Source: Naegleria lovaniensis
Taxonomy: Eukaryota; Heterolobosea; Eutetramitea; Acrasida; Naegleriidae
Assembly (NCBI RefSeq): GCF_003324165.1
Contig: NW_025407845.1
Coordinates: 62,001-126,000 of the forward strand
Direction of reading: 5' to 3'
Length of the DNA stretch: 64,000 nt
Shown: positions 19,919 to 29,815 of the stretch, piece by piece
Numbering within the stretch: the stretch's first letter is position 1
How the letters are laid out: the number at the start of each line of letters is the position of its first letter
Notes under the pieces: model-generated
Database searches by the model: none
The model's input: only the letters and a program-made list of their open reading frames with translations
What the model was told of the DNA's origin: nothing
Translations under genes and position numbers: made by a program

Positions 19919-20480
19919 CTACTGCTAAATTGACTGGATGGATCCGTATTTGGAAACTTTTTAGCTAAAATTTGAATTTGTCAGCATTCAGATCATGAAG
20001 GCCATAGAGGTTGAATCAAGGTTTACTTGTGTTGTTGAGGTAAAGGACAGGTCAATGTTGTGTAAAAGATTGCACTATTTACAACATTATCATCCACTAC
20101 TAGCACTGAACAAGGTTGTTGTTGAGCGTTTTAGGTTTGTGCCTTTGCTACCCATAGCCAAATCCTATTCTTATCGATAAGTACTAAAATTTTGTTTGGA
20201 TATTGCTCTTATGTTGGTGGGGATGATAGCACTCATAATCTGCTCAACCGAATTGCAAGAAATGATGAGTGTACTCCTCATTCAGCAACCAGCATATAAC
20301 ATGCATTCATCAAGAATTGTGATTTTCTCAAGAAGACTTTTTGAATATTAAATTATCATCCACAGTTGTTCAATAACAACAACGTTTTGTTGTTTGCCAA
20401 TTAAAATTCATAAATCAAACAGTTATGCATAATTTATATTATGATGCAAATCGATGATCCAATATCGTATGTTTAGTACA
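19919..20480. other. Region without a resolved gene
   Basis: This stretch should contain the missing 5' exon(s) and promoter of the minus-strand gene ending at 17713 and the 3' UTR of the WW-domain gene. Short minus-strand frames with ATG exist (for example one starting near 20294), but none has a donor that clearly joins the exon at 19918. The plus-strand frame 19995-20180 is not protein-like. Confidence 0.4.
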
Positions 20481-21749
20481 TTAAGGCTTTTCCCATTGTG
20501 TCTTCTTTGTTTGCTCATGGTAATAATAATATTTTCCAGATGATTGGTCAAAATATTGCTTCCATCCGATTGGCAACTCATAAGTTGGTGATCTCTCTTG
20601 ATTTCTAGATTGATTTGTCTCTGATTTTGCTTGATAGTAATCATTATATACTGGTCTTGATTCATTGTAATTGTTGTCGTATCTTGATGTGGGATTATTG
20701 TTACTTGAAGAATATCCAGATGACTCATAATTTCTGTAATAACCTTCACCTCCGCTGTTATTATATGAAGGACGTTCATTGTGATATTGATTCTTTTGAT
20801 ATCCTGAATTATGAGGACGATTATAATAAGATCCTTGCTGATTATTGTTATAAACTTTTTGATAGCCTCTTCCTTGATTATATTGGTGTGAAGGTTTCCT
20901 ATAATCTCCTCTTGGTTGTGAAGAGCTTTCAGACTTTTGTAAGAACGCTGCTACACCTCTGGCCTCTGCGGGTTTTTCTTGAGAGGGTGGAATCTGATCA
21001 TGATCTTCTCTTCTTCTCTTGTTATCATATGATTGATAAGAACTTTGATTGTTGTTGTATGACCCAGTTGGACGATCATCGTTGTAATATTCTCTATTGT
21101 TACCACCAGAGTAAGATTGATAGGATCGTTTCTTGTAATCTCCGCCATCATTAGAGTGTTGGTAATTATTGTGTTGATGATAATTGTTATAACGAGCACC
21201 ACTATTGTAATTGTTATATCTATTGTACCCTCCTCTATTGCTGTAGTTTCCTCTACTGTAGCCTCTAGTGTTGTGATGTCTATATCCTCTATTATTGTTA
21301 TGATGATAAGAGCCTCTTCCTCTGCCTCTATATCCTCCTTGATAGGAGGAGGTTTCAGTGCCTGGCTTGTTAATTGAGCCTGATCCGCTGCCAGCAGTAT
21401 TACTAGGTTTTACATTTGAAATATCTTTTTGTTCATCACTAGTTTTATCACCCATTGTATTTCTTTCTTCTTCTCCTACACCCCTATCATTATTTTCATC
21501 ATATGGTCCCTCAGGATTCTCTTGATGGTCCTCCGCGCCATATCCTCCTTCAAGGTTCTCATTGTATTCGCCATCCTCATGATATTTTCTATCATCATGA
21601 TTATCATCTTCATGATAAACTGGTGGAGGAGGAGGATTTGGTTTTTCAGAAGCATGGTCATTCTCTAGTACTACCGATAATGACGATGGTTCCTTCTGAT
21701 GGTATTCGCTGTTATTGTATGACAAAGTCTCGTGGCGTGGTTCTGGCAT
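20481..21749 (-). CDS. RGG/Tyr/Asn-rich protein with C-terminal WW domain
   Basis: The 422-aa protein is acidic and proline-rich at first (residues 1-110), then becomes an RNA-binding-type low-complexity region rich in Arg, Gly, Tyr, Asn and Ser with RGR/RGG-like repeats (about 135-390). It ends with one WW domain in the last 35 residues (LPIGWKQYFDQSSGKYYYYH...TQWEKP), with both signature tryptophans and the aromatic triplet. WW domains bind proline-rich ligands; the combination resembles splicing or transcription-coupled factors such as FBP/PRP40-like or Fus-like condensate proteins. A nuclear RNA role is an inference. It diverges from the Frizzled-like gene across 166 bases. Confidence 0.85.
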   Translation of the reverse strand: MPEPRHETLSYNNSEYHQKEPSSLSVVLENDHASEKPNPPPPPVYHEDDNHDDRKYHEDGEYNENLEGGYGAEDHQENPEGPYDENNDRGVGEEERNTMGDKTSDEQKDISNVKPSNTAGSGSGSINKPGTETSSYQGGYRGRGRGSYHHNNNRGYRHHNTRGYSRGNYSNRGGYNRYNNYNSGARYNNYHQHNNYQHSNDGGDYKKRSYQSYSGGNNREYYNDDRPTGSYNNNQSSYQSYDNKRRREDHDQIPPSQEKPAEARGVAAFLQKSESSSQPRGDYRKPSHQYNQGRGYQKVYNNNQQGSYYNRPHNSGYQKNQYHNERPSYNNSGGEGYYRNYESSGYSSSNNNPTSRYDNNYNESRPVYNDYYQAKSETNQSRNQERSPTYELPIGWKQYFDQSSGKYYYYHEQTKKTQWEKP

Positions 21750-21915
21750 TTTTTTGTTGTTGTAATGACAGTGTTTTTTGGTTGGCCAATAAAGAATCTG
21801 ACTACAATGTTTATAGTTGTTATCCTTTTTCTACACATATTGTGTGTATGCATGAGGATGAAAAACTTCATTGAGCATGCTGAAAACAAAATAGAGTTGG
21901 GTATGATTCAAAAAA

Positions 21916-22767
21916 ATGGCTTCGGAACCTGACAACCGTCATCACATGAAAACAACAAACCCATCATCACATCCTCATTTCAGAATATCATTCATACTCG
22001 TTCTCTTGTATTGCTCCATCATTCTTTTATTTTCAACTGGTCAACTTGACTCACAAGAAGGAAATTATTACAATTCAGAGTGTTACGGAGAGTGTATTTC
22101 TCTTTCTCAATTCACAAATCAATCATCATCATCCATGACGAACCATAACGACCAACAAGTAGAAACATCTTTGATATTTTTCAATGAAAGTATTGCTTTT
22201 TGTGCAGAGACCTTGTTGGAATACATGTCTCTGAATGCTTCTATCCGTATTTGTATTTCATCGAACTTTACTGTTGCAGACACTTTAAACTCTACTGTTG
22301 TTTCACAAATTCACACAACGACAAGTAATACTCCTCATAATTTTACACTCAAAGAAAAGTTCTATTTGAATGACCATCAAGCACGTCTTTCATTTTACAA
22401 CACTCAATATCAACAAGGTCTATTCCAACGTGACCAATGTTACAATGCTGCTCGAAGATATATTTGTCAACATTATTTTCCTCTGTGTGATGCTACCAGA
22501 GATGACAGCAACAAGATTTATAATCTCTGCATGTCTTCGTGTGAAAATTATTACACGAGTTGTAATTCCAAAGAGCTCATAGAATTTAGATGTTTGGCGA
22601 GTAATAATGAAATTCAGAGACCGTATCGTGGAGTGTGGAAAAATTTTGGAGATGATTTGAAATTGTTGTGTACAGGAGGAGCAAGTATTAGAATTCAACC
22701 ATACATGTTCATTACTTTTTGGATGGGAATACTCGTGTTGTGGTTCATGGAGGGCATGCCGAGTTGA
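21916..22767 (+). CDS. Membrane protein with Frizzled-like cysteine-rich domain
   Basis: The 283-aa product starts with a signal-anchor-like segment (ISFILVLLYCSIILLFSTGQ, about residues 24-43). A lumenal or extracellular Cys-rich domain follows, whose second half reads CYNAARRYICQHYFPLCD...LCMSSCENYYTSC, the typical spacing of Frizzled/CRD modules in which a Y-x-CQ-x-YFPLC motif precedes CxxxC. The C terminus is a single hydrophobic span (MFITFWMGILVLWF) with a very short tail, so it is not a seven-pass receptor. Fz-like CRDs without seven spans are common in protists. The ligand is unknown. An alternative start is the Met at residue 11. Confidence 0.75.
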   Translation: MASEPDNRHHMKTTNPSSHPHFRISFILVLLYCSIILLFSTGQLDSQEGNYYNSECYGECISLSQFTNQSSSSMTNHNDQQVETSLIFFNESIAFCAETLLEYMSLNASIRICISSNFTVADTLNSTVVSQIHTTTSNTPHNFTLKEKFYLNDHQARLSFYNTQYQQGLFQRDQCYNAARRYICQHYFPLCDATRDDSNKIYNLCMSSCENYYTSCNSKELIEFRCLASNNEIQRPYRGVWKNFGDDLKLLCTGGASIRIQPYMFITFWMGILVLWFMEGMPS

Positions 22768-22938
22768 GTGCTCAATGGTTGAGTTGGTTGGTTAGTTGGT
22801 ACTATATAGTCCATCAATGGATCAGCATGGTGCTAAGTATCAAAGGTTTTTTGAAACTGATAATTTTGGAATAAGAAAATACGCGCCAAAACTTTACAAA
22901 CCTAAGGCTGTGATTCAAAAAAAAAATTACCTTTCAAT

Positions 22939-24378
22939 ATGAGATTGGTGCTTCGGTTGTGTCCAACAACCTTGTATCATGACATGGGTCGGCCGATTCT
23001 AAACAAACATAACCTCGATGAACACATGAAATACTCTAACGATCCTAACTATTATTATGAAGCATCTGATTTGGAACACTTGACAATTTATGAACATAAT
23101 GTGAGAGCACACGGAAAGACTTTTGGTTGTGATCATATTTACAATGTAGAAACTTCTCAATTTGAGATTTTTGATAAAGAAGTCGTACCTCTGGTTGAGA
23201 AACTATTTCTTGGTGAAGACTCGGCATTACTATTATTCGGAGATGAAGGTCGACGATTTACGTTGGAAGGTTTTCCAGACTCACCAGGAATCTTTTTTAG
23301 AACGATAGAGCTTATTCTTGATGCTATTTCTAATGATAACACCTTTAAGGGAAGCAAATTATTTATTTCCAGTTGCACAATTGAAAATGAGAATATTTAT
23401 GATAACTCAACAAATAATACGGTCACACTGAAACATGACACAAAGAAATGTCCACAAATTGTACAATGTTCTGAAACTGAAATCGACGATGTGAAAACGG
23501 CTCTTCAACTTTATTATGAATGGATGTAAGTGTTTTGATATCTCAATGCATCAAACAATCGTAATAGGTCCAAGTTTGTTAAGGTTGGCAACACTTCATA
23601 TAATCATTTAATCATACGTCTAAGGTTAAATGTAGGAAATATCAGCTCCAACAACGACAATGGAGTACTAAATATTTTAATTGTTGGAAACACCAATTTG
23701 AAACCAGAAAAACCAGAAATTTCATATTGGATGACACACCTGATAGAATGTTTGGAATTAATGAAAAGAAAGCATCACGCAATTCCGTTCCATAAGTGTA
23801 AACTTTCATCATATCTGAAAGGATTTTTGCAAGACACAAGTCAAAGTGTATCAATATTTAACTTGCTCCCTCTCACAGAATCCTACTTTTCTGTGATAAA
23901 TTGGTTAACAATTTGTGACAAATTTAAGAATTGTCTGCTGGCCAAGGCTTCGATGACATTAAACTCAAAAACAGAGAGACCAATTCAACCTCCAGAAAAT
24001 CCGCTTATAGCAAAAGATCAAGAAATCGAAGAGTTAAAGCGCTCCAACCAAATACTTACTGAAAAAGTAAGGAAAATCGAAAAACAGCTGAGGCTATTGC
24101 ATGAGAAACAACAAATGCAAGCACACCAAATAGATGATATTTCTCCCAAAATTGAAAAAAACATTACAAAAGACTTTGTGAGAGAGAGATACCGAGAAGT
24201 AATGGAGGGAAGTATTCTAAAGCTGAAAAGCCAAGTGCATGATTTGGAAACAAAAAATTTGTTACTCAAAAAAGAAATGGCTAAAAAAGAGATGGAATAT
24301 CAAAGACGAATAGCCGATTTGGTTAACGTAGTGAAAATAACCAACCCTCCAGCAATCAAAACAAAACAAAAGGTTTGA
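22939..24378 (+). CDS. Divergent kinesin-like protein with degenerate ATP-binding loop, two exons
   Basis: join(22939..23525, 23625..24378), 446 aa; the 99-nt intron has a GTAAGT donor and preserves phase. The N-terminal about 275 residues follow the kinesin motor from end to end: RLVLRLCP for the first strand, FGCDHIYNVETSQFEIF, then LLFGDEGRRFT exactly where GQTGSGKT should be, PDSPGIFFRT, NISSNN in the switch I position, LNILIVGN at DLAGSE, and KLSSYLKGFLQD...NLLPLTESYF near the end. P-loop Lys/Thr and the switch II DxxG are gone, so ATP hydrolysis is unlikely. The tail (about 345-440) is coiled coil. It may bind microtubules or partners without motility. The second exon extends upstream of any ATG. 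Confidence 0.78.
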
Positions 24379-24504
24379 CTCTCTTTACTATTTAGCTTGT
24401 CAATCCAATTTTGATCTTTGACCTGTCGTTTATGGAACAAACAAGAGTCAAAATTGCATCGTAGACAGTGCTGACATGGTTCAAAGAAAACACATATGTG
24501 CTAA

Positions 24505-25421
24505 TTAACTTTCGTCTACAACAATGACCACGTCCAATAATTGTCTATTTTCCAATTTTAAAAAAAGGTTGCTTTTGAGTTTGCTCTCTCTTTCCGCTAA
24601 ATGCTCCCCCAGTAAATATTTACAGAAATATTTCACAAGGTCATGCGCAAAATAATCTCCATGACTAAAGCCATACCATGGAGTGAACATTACTCTTTGT
24701 TCTTTGTGAATTAAAAAACAAGGCCTGTCTCCCTCACAATTTGCGATAATATACCACTTGGAGGGTTCATATATCAACCACGGTTTATCAACACAAAAAA
24801 TGTATTGGTCATTAAGTGAGATTGGTAGCTCTGGATGTTCGGCAATCGCAACAAATACATCTTGATGGGTTGCTCTCAATTTTGGGAGAATTTCGCTTCC
24901 TTCACAAAGCTGGTTGAATACTGTTAAATCAAATTGTATCACTCCATCTGCATAATCTGCATAGCGAGGATCCACTAGATATCCCAATGCAAGTGGTACA
25001 TGTACTCCTCTCAAAAATAATATTGCAATTCTTTTTTCAGATGCTAACTGTTTCAACTTGGTAATAAATTTTTCGTTACTACGCAAATCTGCATGCAAAG
25101 GAAATACTACTAAATCATAATATAACAGAATATCAGGTTCTACATCATGCAAATCTTGCCCCAAAATACTATCCACACAATATAGAAAATTCACTTCGTC
25201 ATCTATTTCATAGGGCTCATAGACTTGTTGAAATATGGATAAGGATAAAGTTCGGGAGTCAACACAAACCCAACCAATTTCTCACATATACATTTAAAGA
25301 AGTGAGAGGGTTCCTCTCCATGAATGATTAGACATTGTTTTAATGGACCCGATGTCGATACCTGATCTTTACATTTTGCGAGTCTTGTGATCGAAGAGTG
25401 GGGTGGATACGATTGAAACAT
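24505..25421 (-). CDS. Hypothetical protein, probably two exons
   Basis: The preferred model is complement(24505..25223, 25292..25421), 282 aa, with a 68-nt intron (25224-25291, donor GTATAT, acceptor CAACAAG) that keeps phase. The downstream frame is also open past 25223 to about 25290, so another acceptor cannot be excluded. The start is the ATG at 25421; earlier codons in frame begin with TTG. The protein has alternating hydrophobic strands (DILLYYDLVVFPLHADL, RIAILFLRGVHVPLALGYL) suggesting an alpha/beta fold and a Trp/Tyr-rich stretch (KPWLIYEPSKWYIIANC). No signal peptide or family is recognised. Confidence 0.6.
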
Positions 25422-25479
25422 TTTTTTTAATGCTAATTCCAAAGTTATTCATGGTGCGGGCAATAAGGACAGTTAAAGT

Positions 25480-26895
25480 TCACTTAGAATTGGCATGATC
25501 GTTGGAAATCATACTTGCCGAGTTGCTGTTGGTACTGTTAGTGTGCTGGTTTCTCTTTTCAACACTAAAACAATAAATTCCTAAATGTTCAGTCAAAGAC
25601 ATGATAATATTACAAGCCATGTGCACATAGGAGATGGTTATGATTGCAGCAAGTGCTATCAAAAAGAGAGATTCATCCAAAAGTGTGTCTTTGCCATCAA
25701 ATCCTGCCAACAAAGAATTTCCAAAAGCTAATACGAGAATGTAGAGAATATTCATGAACATTGGAATTCCTAAATCACACACTCGAGCAAGTATGAATCT
25801 TGTCACAATATAAGCATGATACATTCCATAAATATATAAAATTAACAAGAGATGAGATTGAAGTAAACTCTCCTTATAAGAATAAATCGTTGAAAATCCC
25901 ATCCAAACAAGAAATAAAACTGAGAAAAATCCATATGAAAAGAGTGACTTCCAAACTGGGGTCTTGACATCTTTTCGAATTTCATTTTCTGCTTTTTCAA
26001 CGTCTTTCGATTCATTCAGCGTTTTGATCGTTGAATATATTATACCAAAGATGCTTGGAACTGTGGAAAGGACAATTCCAGTAATAACCAGATACTTCAA
26101 TTTTAGCCATTGATAATGTGTTAAAGCAAAGAGAGTAGGAGATGAAGTGACATCAATAGAAGCTCTAAAAACATCATTGAAAATTAAACTAAACATGTTC
26201 TCATTAAACAATCTTGGTCCAAATATGAACGCTAAAATATTCACAAAAATCACCACAAATTGTCCTTCTGTTGGACCACTAAAATTTTGAAAACTCAAAA
26301 CAGAAGTATAAAATTGTTGCCAAATCGAAATGAAAAACATCCAAGTGACACAGACAAGTGTCACAAATGAAATCCACGGATCTTCGCTAGCATTCAATAA
26401 TTGTAAGGGTGCCAAAGCTAGTACTGTTTGCATTAAAGAATTAATGCTGTCACATCCATGATCAAAGAGTTCTCCTAAGGGAGAGGAAGTTCCAGTTCGT
26501 CGAGCTTGTTTTCCATCAATAGCATCCATCGTTTGATACCAAAATAATGTCACTGCATTAATTAAATACATGTACGAAGGTAATGCATCTTGCTCGTTTG
26601 TTATCTCTCCACTTTTTTTGTGATTCCAATTTAGAGTGATGGCCGTCACAGTCATGACATAGGATACTACAACGGCAATAAATCCTACCAATGTGATGGT
26701 ATTAGGAGCCACATAATTTGGAATTAAACTTGAAACATAATTCCAATACGGATTCAATATTTTGGAAATAAAAGAATAATCTTGTTGAGTGGAGGGTTTG
26801 TATTTTTGAAGATTGTTTTTAGCTTCTTCCGAAATGTAGGGTGAAAGAAGTGTACATTCCCTCATGGCGTTGTAGGAGAATAGAGATGATTTCAT
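25480..26895 (-). CDS. CDP-alcohol phosphotransferase (choline/ethanolamine phosphotransferase type)
   Basis: The 471-aa product begins at the ATG at 26895; 22 further codons are open but start with TTG. Residues 127-149 carry the complete catalytic signature DG-x2-AR-x8-G-x3-D-x3-D (IDGKQARRTGTSS, then GELFDHGCDS). The motif is preceded by PNTITLVGF, and about eight to ten membrane spans follow. Enzymes of this type transfer phosphocholine or phosphoethanolamine from the CDP-alcohol to diacylglycerol in the ER or Golgi, the last step of the Kennedy pathway. Choline versus ethanolamine preference cannot be read from the sequence. The C-terminal tail is short, Asn/Ser-rich and cytosolic. Confidence 0.94.
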   Translation of the reverse strand: MKSSLFSYNAMRECTLLSPYISEEAKNNLQKYKPSTQQDYSFISKILNPYWNYVSSLIPNYVAPNTITLVGFIAVVVSYVMTVTAITLNWNHKKSGEITNEQDALPSYMYLINAVTLFWYQTMDAIDGKQARRTGTSSPLGELFDHGCDSINSLMQTVLALAPLQLLNASEDPWISFVTLVCVTWMFFISIWQQFYTSVLSFQNFSGPTEGQFVVIFVNILAFIFGPRLFNENMFSLIFNDVFRASIDVTSSPTLFALTHYQWLKLKYLVITGIVLSTVPSIFGIIYSTIKTLNESKDVEKAENEIRKDVKTPVWKSLFSYGFFSVLFLVWMGFSTIYSYKESLLQSHLLLILYIYGMYHAYIVTRFILARVCDLGIPMFMNILYILVLAFGNSLLAGFDGKDTLLDESLFLIALAAIITISYVHMACNIIMSLTEHLGIYCFSVEKRNQHTNSTNSNSASMISNDHANSK

Positions 26896-27344
26896 GGTGC
26901 AAGTTATTGCTGGTAGAAGTAATTGTTGTAGCTCCAAGTGACGATTTGAACCGTTGGTCAACTGACACTCGGACGCAAAAGACGAGATCTCGATGTTTGG
27001 CTATTTTTATATAAGGTGTTGGATTCCAAATGTCATCCAAACGATCGCGCTTCGTTGTTTGAAACCCTGTTACCAAAAATGATATCCATCTCAAAAAGAG
27101 TTTCTCAGTCACAACAGTTGAAGGTGATGATTCAAGAATGTTTGAGGCTCATATAAAACATCAAGGTTTGATAGATTGGCATTGAGAGATTCGGCTCTTC
27201 TTCAATGAGGGACGGAGTTGAAAAAATGATTTCGAAATTTCAACTACGCGGGGATTGCAAAAGTTGGATAGGATCTTGATAAAAACAATTCCAATAGTAA
27301 AGGTTAGAAAATAAAAAAAAATCAAGAAACTGACATTCACAAGA
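26896..27344. other. Divergent intergenic region
   Basis: The spacer separates the minus-strand phosphotransferase from the plus-strand secreted protein and should hold both promoters. An open frame on the minus strand (26819-27112) overlaps the phosphotransferase start and is not convincing. No RNA gene or repeat is visible. Confidence 0.45.
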
Positions 27345-28076
27345 ATGATCACTACTAGCTTTGTTCCATTCTTTGCATGTGTACTAGTCGCATTATGCGC
27401 CATGATCATGGTGTGTTCTGAACCCCTGCAGGCTGTACAATCCTTTCCAATGACTTCAAGCAGTGTGTTAAGGGATTTGATGGCTCCCTTTCAAAGAAGA
27501 TCATTTGCTTCTACGTTGTTGGGTCAAGACAATCTGTGTTGCTTTCCATTGACTTTTACTTTGGAGTCATCCTTTGTTCAAAACATGAATGGTTCAGTCT
27601 TCATGACTGGAAAGTCTGCCACCTACCAAGATTATGACAATCAAAGAATCAGAATCGAATCCGAATACACTGCCTACGGACAAACATTTAAAGATATGGC
27701 TCTTCGATTTAAACTTGGTTCAACAAGTTACAATTACCATGTCAAGGACAATACATGCACATGTTATGTGGGTGAGTTCATTATTGACAAGAAGTGTGTT
27801 CCAAACACTCCCATTGTTCAAAAAGCAAACATTTTGAACTTGAAAGCCTTTAAAATTGAAGAGAGAAAGAGCAATGGCTACTCTATGAATGAGTGGTTGG
27901 TTCAGGGAGATCACATGAGCGGAGATGAGTGTTTGCCATTCCGCAGTTATATGGTTGCCAATAATCTTAGTATCGTTGAAACCGAAGGCACTAATGTAAA
28001 AGCAAGTGTGGATGCCAATGTGTTTAAGGTGCCACAACATTGCCCAACATTGGACAAGTGTAGTACAAGAAATTGA
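27345..28076 (+). CDS. Secreted Cys-containing protein, ependymin-related-like
   Basis: The 243-aa product starts with a strong signal peptide (VPFFACVLVALCAMIMVC). The mature part has LLGQDNLCCFPLTFTLE, a DYDNQRIRIESEY block, NTCTCYVGEF, a NEWLVQGDHMSGDECLPF block and a final FKVPQHC...C. The order of DNQR-x-RI, CxC, N-x-W and a C-terminal FxVPxxC agrees with ependymin-related proteins (LolA-like lipid- or calcium-binding fold), and with the minus-strand protein at 4819-5496. Lysosomal or extracellular location is inferred. An AATAAA lies about 20 bases after the stop. The F-box gene begins only 54 bases downstream on the same strand. Confidence 0.72.
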   Translation: MITTSFVPFFACVLVALCAMIMVCSEPLQAVQSFPMTSSSVLRDLMAPFQRRSFASTLLGQDNLCCFPLTFTLESSFVQNMNGSVFMTGKSATYQDYDNQRIRIESEYTAYGQTFKDMALRFKLGSTSYNYHVKDNTCTCYVGEFIIDKKCVPNTPIVQKANILNLKAFKIEERKSNGYSMNEWLVQGDHMSGDECLPFRSYMVANNLSIVETEGTNVKASVDANVFKVPQHCPTLDKCSTRN

Positions 28077-28130
28077 AATCAGAGATTTGGTATTAAATAA
28101 AGAAGAAACTACAAGTCTTCGACGCAAAAA

Positions 28131-29138
28131 ATGAAACACGACGACGACATCAACGCAACTTCGGAGGAAGAGAGTACTGTGTGTCCTGGTGTGGAGCTGC
28201 CACAAGATATCTTGTTCGAAATATTTTCGTTTCAGTTTCCAAATTTTCTATTTGAAAGTCTGTGTTATGTATGCAGGCAATGGCATCATTTCTTAACATC
28301 GGACGACTTTTGTAATTATTATGTTCAAGAAACCAAAAGTGTGGTAAAATCGTTGTTGTATCCAAATATTGATGGACCTAAATATTGTTCAAAACAAACT
28401 ACTTTTCAACTATGCTTTGATTGGATTGAATTTATTCCCTTTCCAGATAAACTGTTCTCAAATTACAAAAACATTTTTTGGAAATTAAAACGAGAACTTT
28501 TCCATAACGAAGCCAACAAAGAACGTCTTCAACTTATTAAGGATGCCATTCAAAGGATTAATATCACTTCAAAATATAACATTTTGAACTGCTTGGACAA
28601 ATTCGGATGCACAGAATTTTCACTTCCTATCAGTACCAAGCTGGTTTCATTATTTGGAATTTTATCACATCCATCCTTGGGATATGCTTCATCAGAACAC
28701 ATGTTTTTGATATTTGCATTTTTGGATGCGTTTGGACATATTACGAGTTCTATCGAAACTGCTTCTTCCTATCAAATCGCATCTTGTGTCACCTTAGATA
28801 TTGGATTTGAGTCTATTCAAGAGGTGACTAACACTGAATGGCTAGAAGCACTTTTCCCTGAATATTGCGAGACTATTTCTACTTGTTGTTTTATGTCACT
28901 ATTGGAATACATTTCAGAAGTGGAAAACCCTCAATCGGTGTTTATGAACAAGCCTGTTGAGAAACGAAGATATTTCATTTTTCAAATGTTTGGTACCACA
29001 TGTGGGTCAAGTTTTAGATATGAAAGGCTTTTAACCAATGACTTTCTGGACGCATGGAATTTACTTGCTTTTGAGGTACTTGAAGTCATGCGGGATTGTG
29101 AGAAATTCTTTAAAAAGAAAGGAATTGAGTTTAAATAA
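28131..29138 (+). CDS. F-box domain protein
   Basis: This 335-aa protein has an N-terminal F-box-like segment at about residues 22-65 (ELPQDILFEIFSFQFPN, then LCYVCRQWHHFLTSDDF), which in the family binds SKP1 within SCF ubiquitin ligases. The rest (about 80-330) is helical, rich in Phe and Cys, with no LRR, WD40 or Kelch repeats that would name the substrate receptor class. Many amoebozoan and heterolobosean genomes hold large numbers of such F-box proteins. The substrate is unknown. Confidence 0.75.
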   Translation: MKHDDDINATSEEESTVCPGVELPQDILFEIFSFQFPNFLFESLCYVCRQWHHFLTSDDFCNYYVQETKSVVKSLLYPNIDGPKYCSKQTTFQLCFDWIEFIPFPDKLFSNYKNIFWKLKRELFHNEANKERLQLIKDAIQRINITSKYNILNCLDKFGCTEFSLPISTKLVSLFGILSHPSLGYASSEHMFLIFAFLDAFGHITSSIETASSYQIASCVTLDIGFESIQEVTNTEWLEALFPEYCETISTCCFMSLLEYISEVENPQSVFMNKPVEKRRYFIFQMFGTTCGSSFRYERLLTNDFLDAWNLLAFEVLEVMRDCEKFFKKKGIEFK

Positions 29139-29311
29139 TTTTCATGCGCGCTACTCTGGCTAATCCTTTCAAGGTTTAGTGCAACGGGTCAAAATTTTCA
29201 ACGAGTTAACACGTAAATTTCCTCGAAGCTGTGTTATTCAATCGTTTTTAGAGCGGTTTGAACGATTTGGAAAGAGTCATATTTACTTGCAAGATTTATA
29301 TTCCAAGCACG

Positions 29312-29650
29312 TTACCAAAACCATTTCCAAAAAGAAAACACTCCGGAGCTACTAGAAGTAGGTGCCGTGCTTGATGATTCACCATTCAATTTATCTAACT
29401 TTCTATTCATGGTTTTTAGTTTTTGCTTTTGCTTTTGAACCTCCTCATCCATATCATCCAACATTTCTTTATGGCTGTCAAGCTCTTTTCCGATATCAAT
29501 AGCAATGCTTTTGATATTCTGAACTTTATTGAACGCGATATCTAAGAGTTTATCTTGTTGTTCGTAATGATGCTTCTGAGCCTTTAAATAGGCTTCAAAA
29601 TCTTGATCGTTGGTTGATTTGCTGTTGTGATGTTGTTTTTGAGTGGACAT
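29312..29650 (-). CDS. SNARE-motif protein (SNAP-25/Qbc- or Qc-like) with His at the zero layer
   Basis: I place the start at 29650 (112 aa); 30 more codons upstream are open but poorly protein-like. Residues about 35-90 form a single SNARE-type coiled coil: VQNIKSIAIDIGKELDSHKE followed by MLDDMDEEVQKQKQKLK. It lines up with the C-terminal SNARE helix of SNAP-25, where MALDMGNEIDTQNRQID has the zero-layer Gln; here that position is His (LDSHKEML). The tail ends GVFSFWKWFW, aromatic but too short for a membrane span, so membrane attachment would be peripheral or through a partner. No CaaX box or Cys cluster is seen. It would act in vesicle fusion if functional. Confidence 0.68.
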   Translation of the reverse strand: MSTQKQHHNSKSTNDQDFEAYLKAQKHHYEQQDKLLDIAFNKVQNIKSIAIDIGKELDSHKEMLDDMDEEVQKQKQKLKTMNRKLDKLNGESSSTAPTSSSSGVFSFWKWFW

Positions 29651-29815
29651 TTTCTTTTGTGTGTGAATTGCAATTCGTTGCTTGATTCTGTTTTGAACAA
29701 GCTGGCTATTTTTATCACAACGGTCACAGTGCCACCTCAAGTCAGCCGTTGATGTTGTCGTTGCACTTTTCGAAATCTCTTCATTCGTGCATTGGTGACT
29801 GTCGATTATTGGTGT

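Noticed and set aside
20615-21874. Long open frames on the plus strand opposite the WW-domain gene, rich in Ile/Tyr/Cys/His
   Set aside because: They are antisense shadows of the RGG/Tyr/Asn low-complexity codons; no domain or splice support.
27720-28205. 161-aa minus-strand ORF opposite the second secreted protein
   Set aside because: Antisense shadow, hydrophobic and Cys-rich without domain order.
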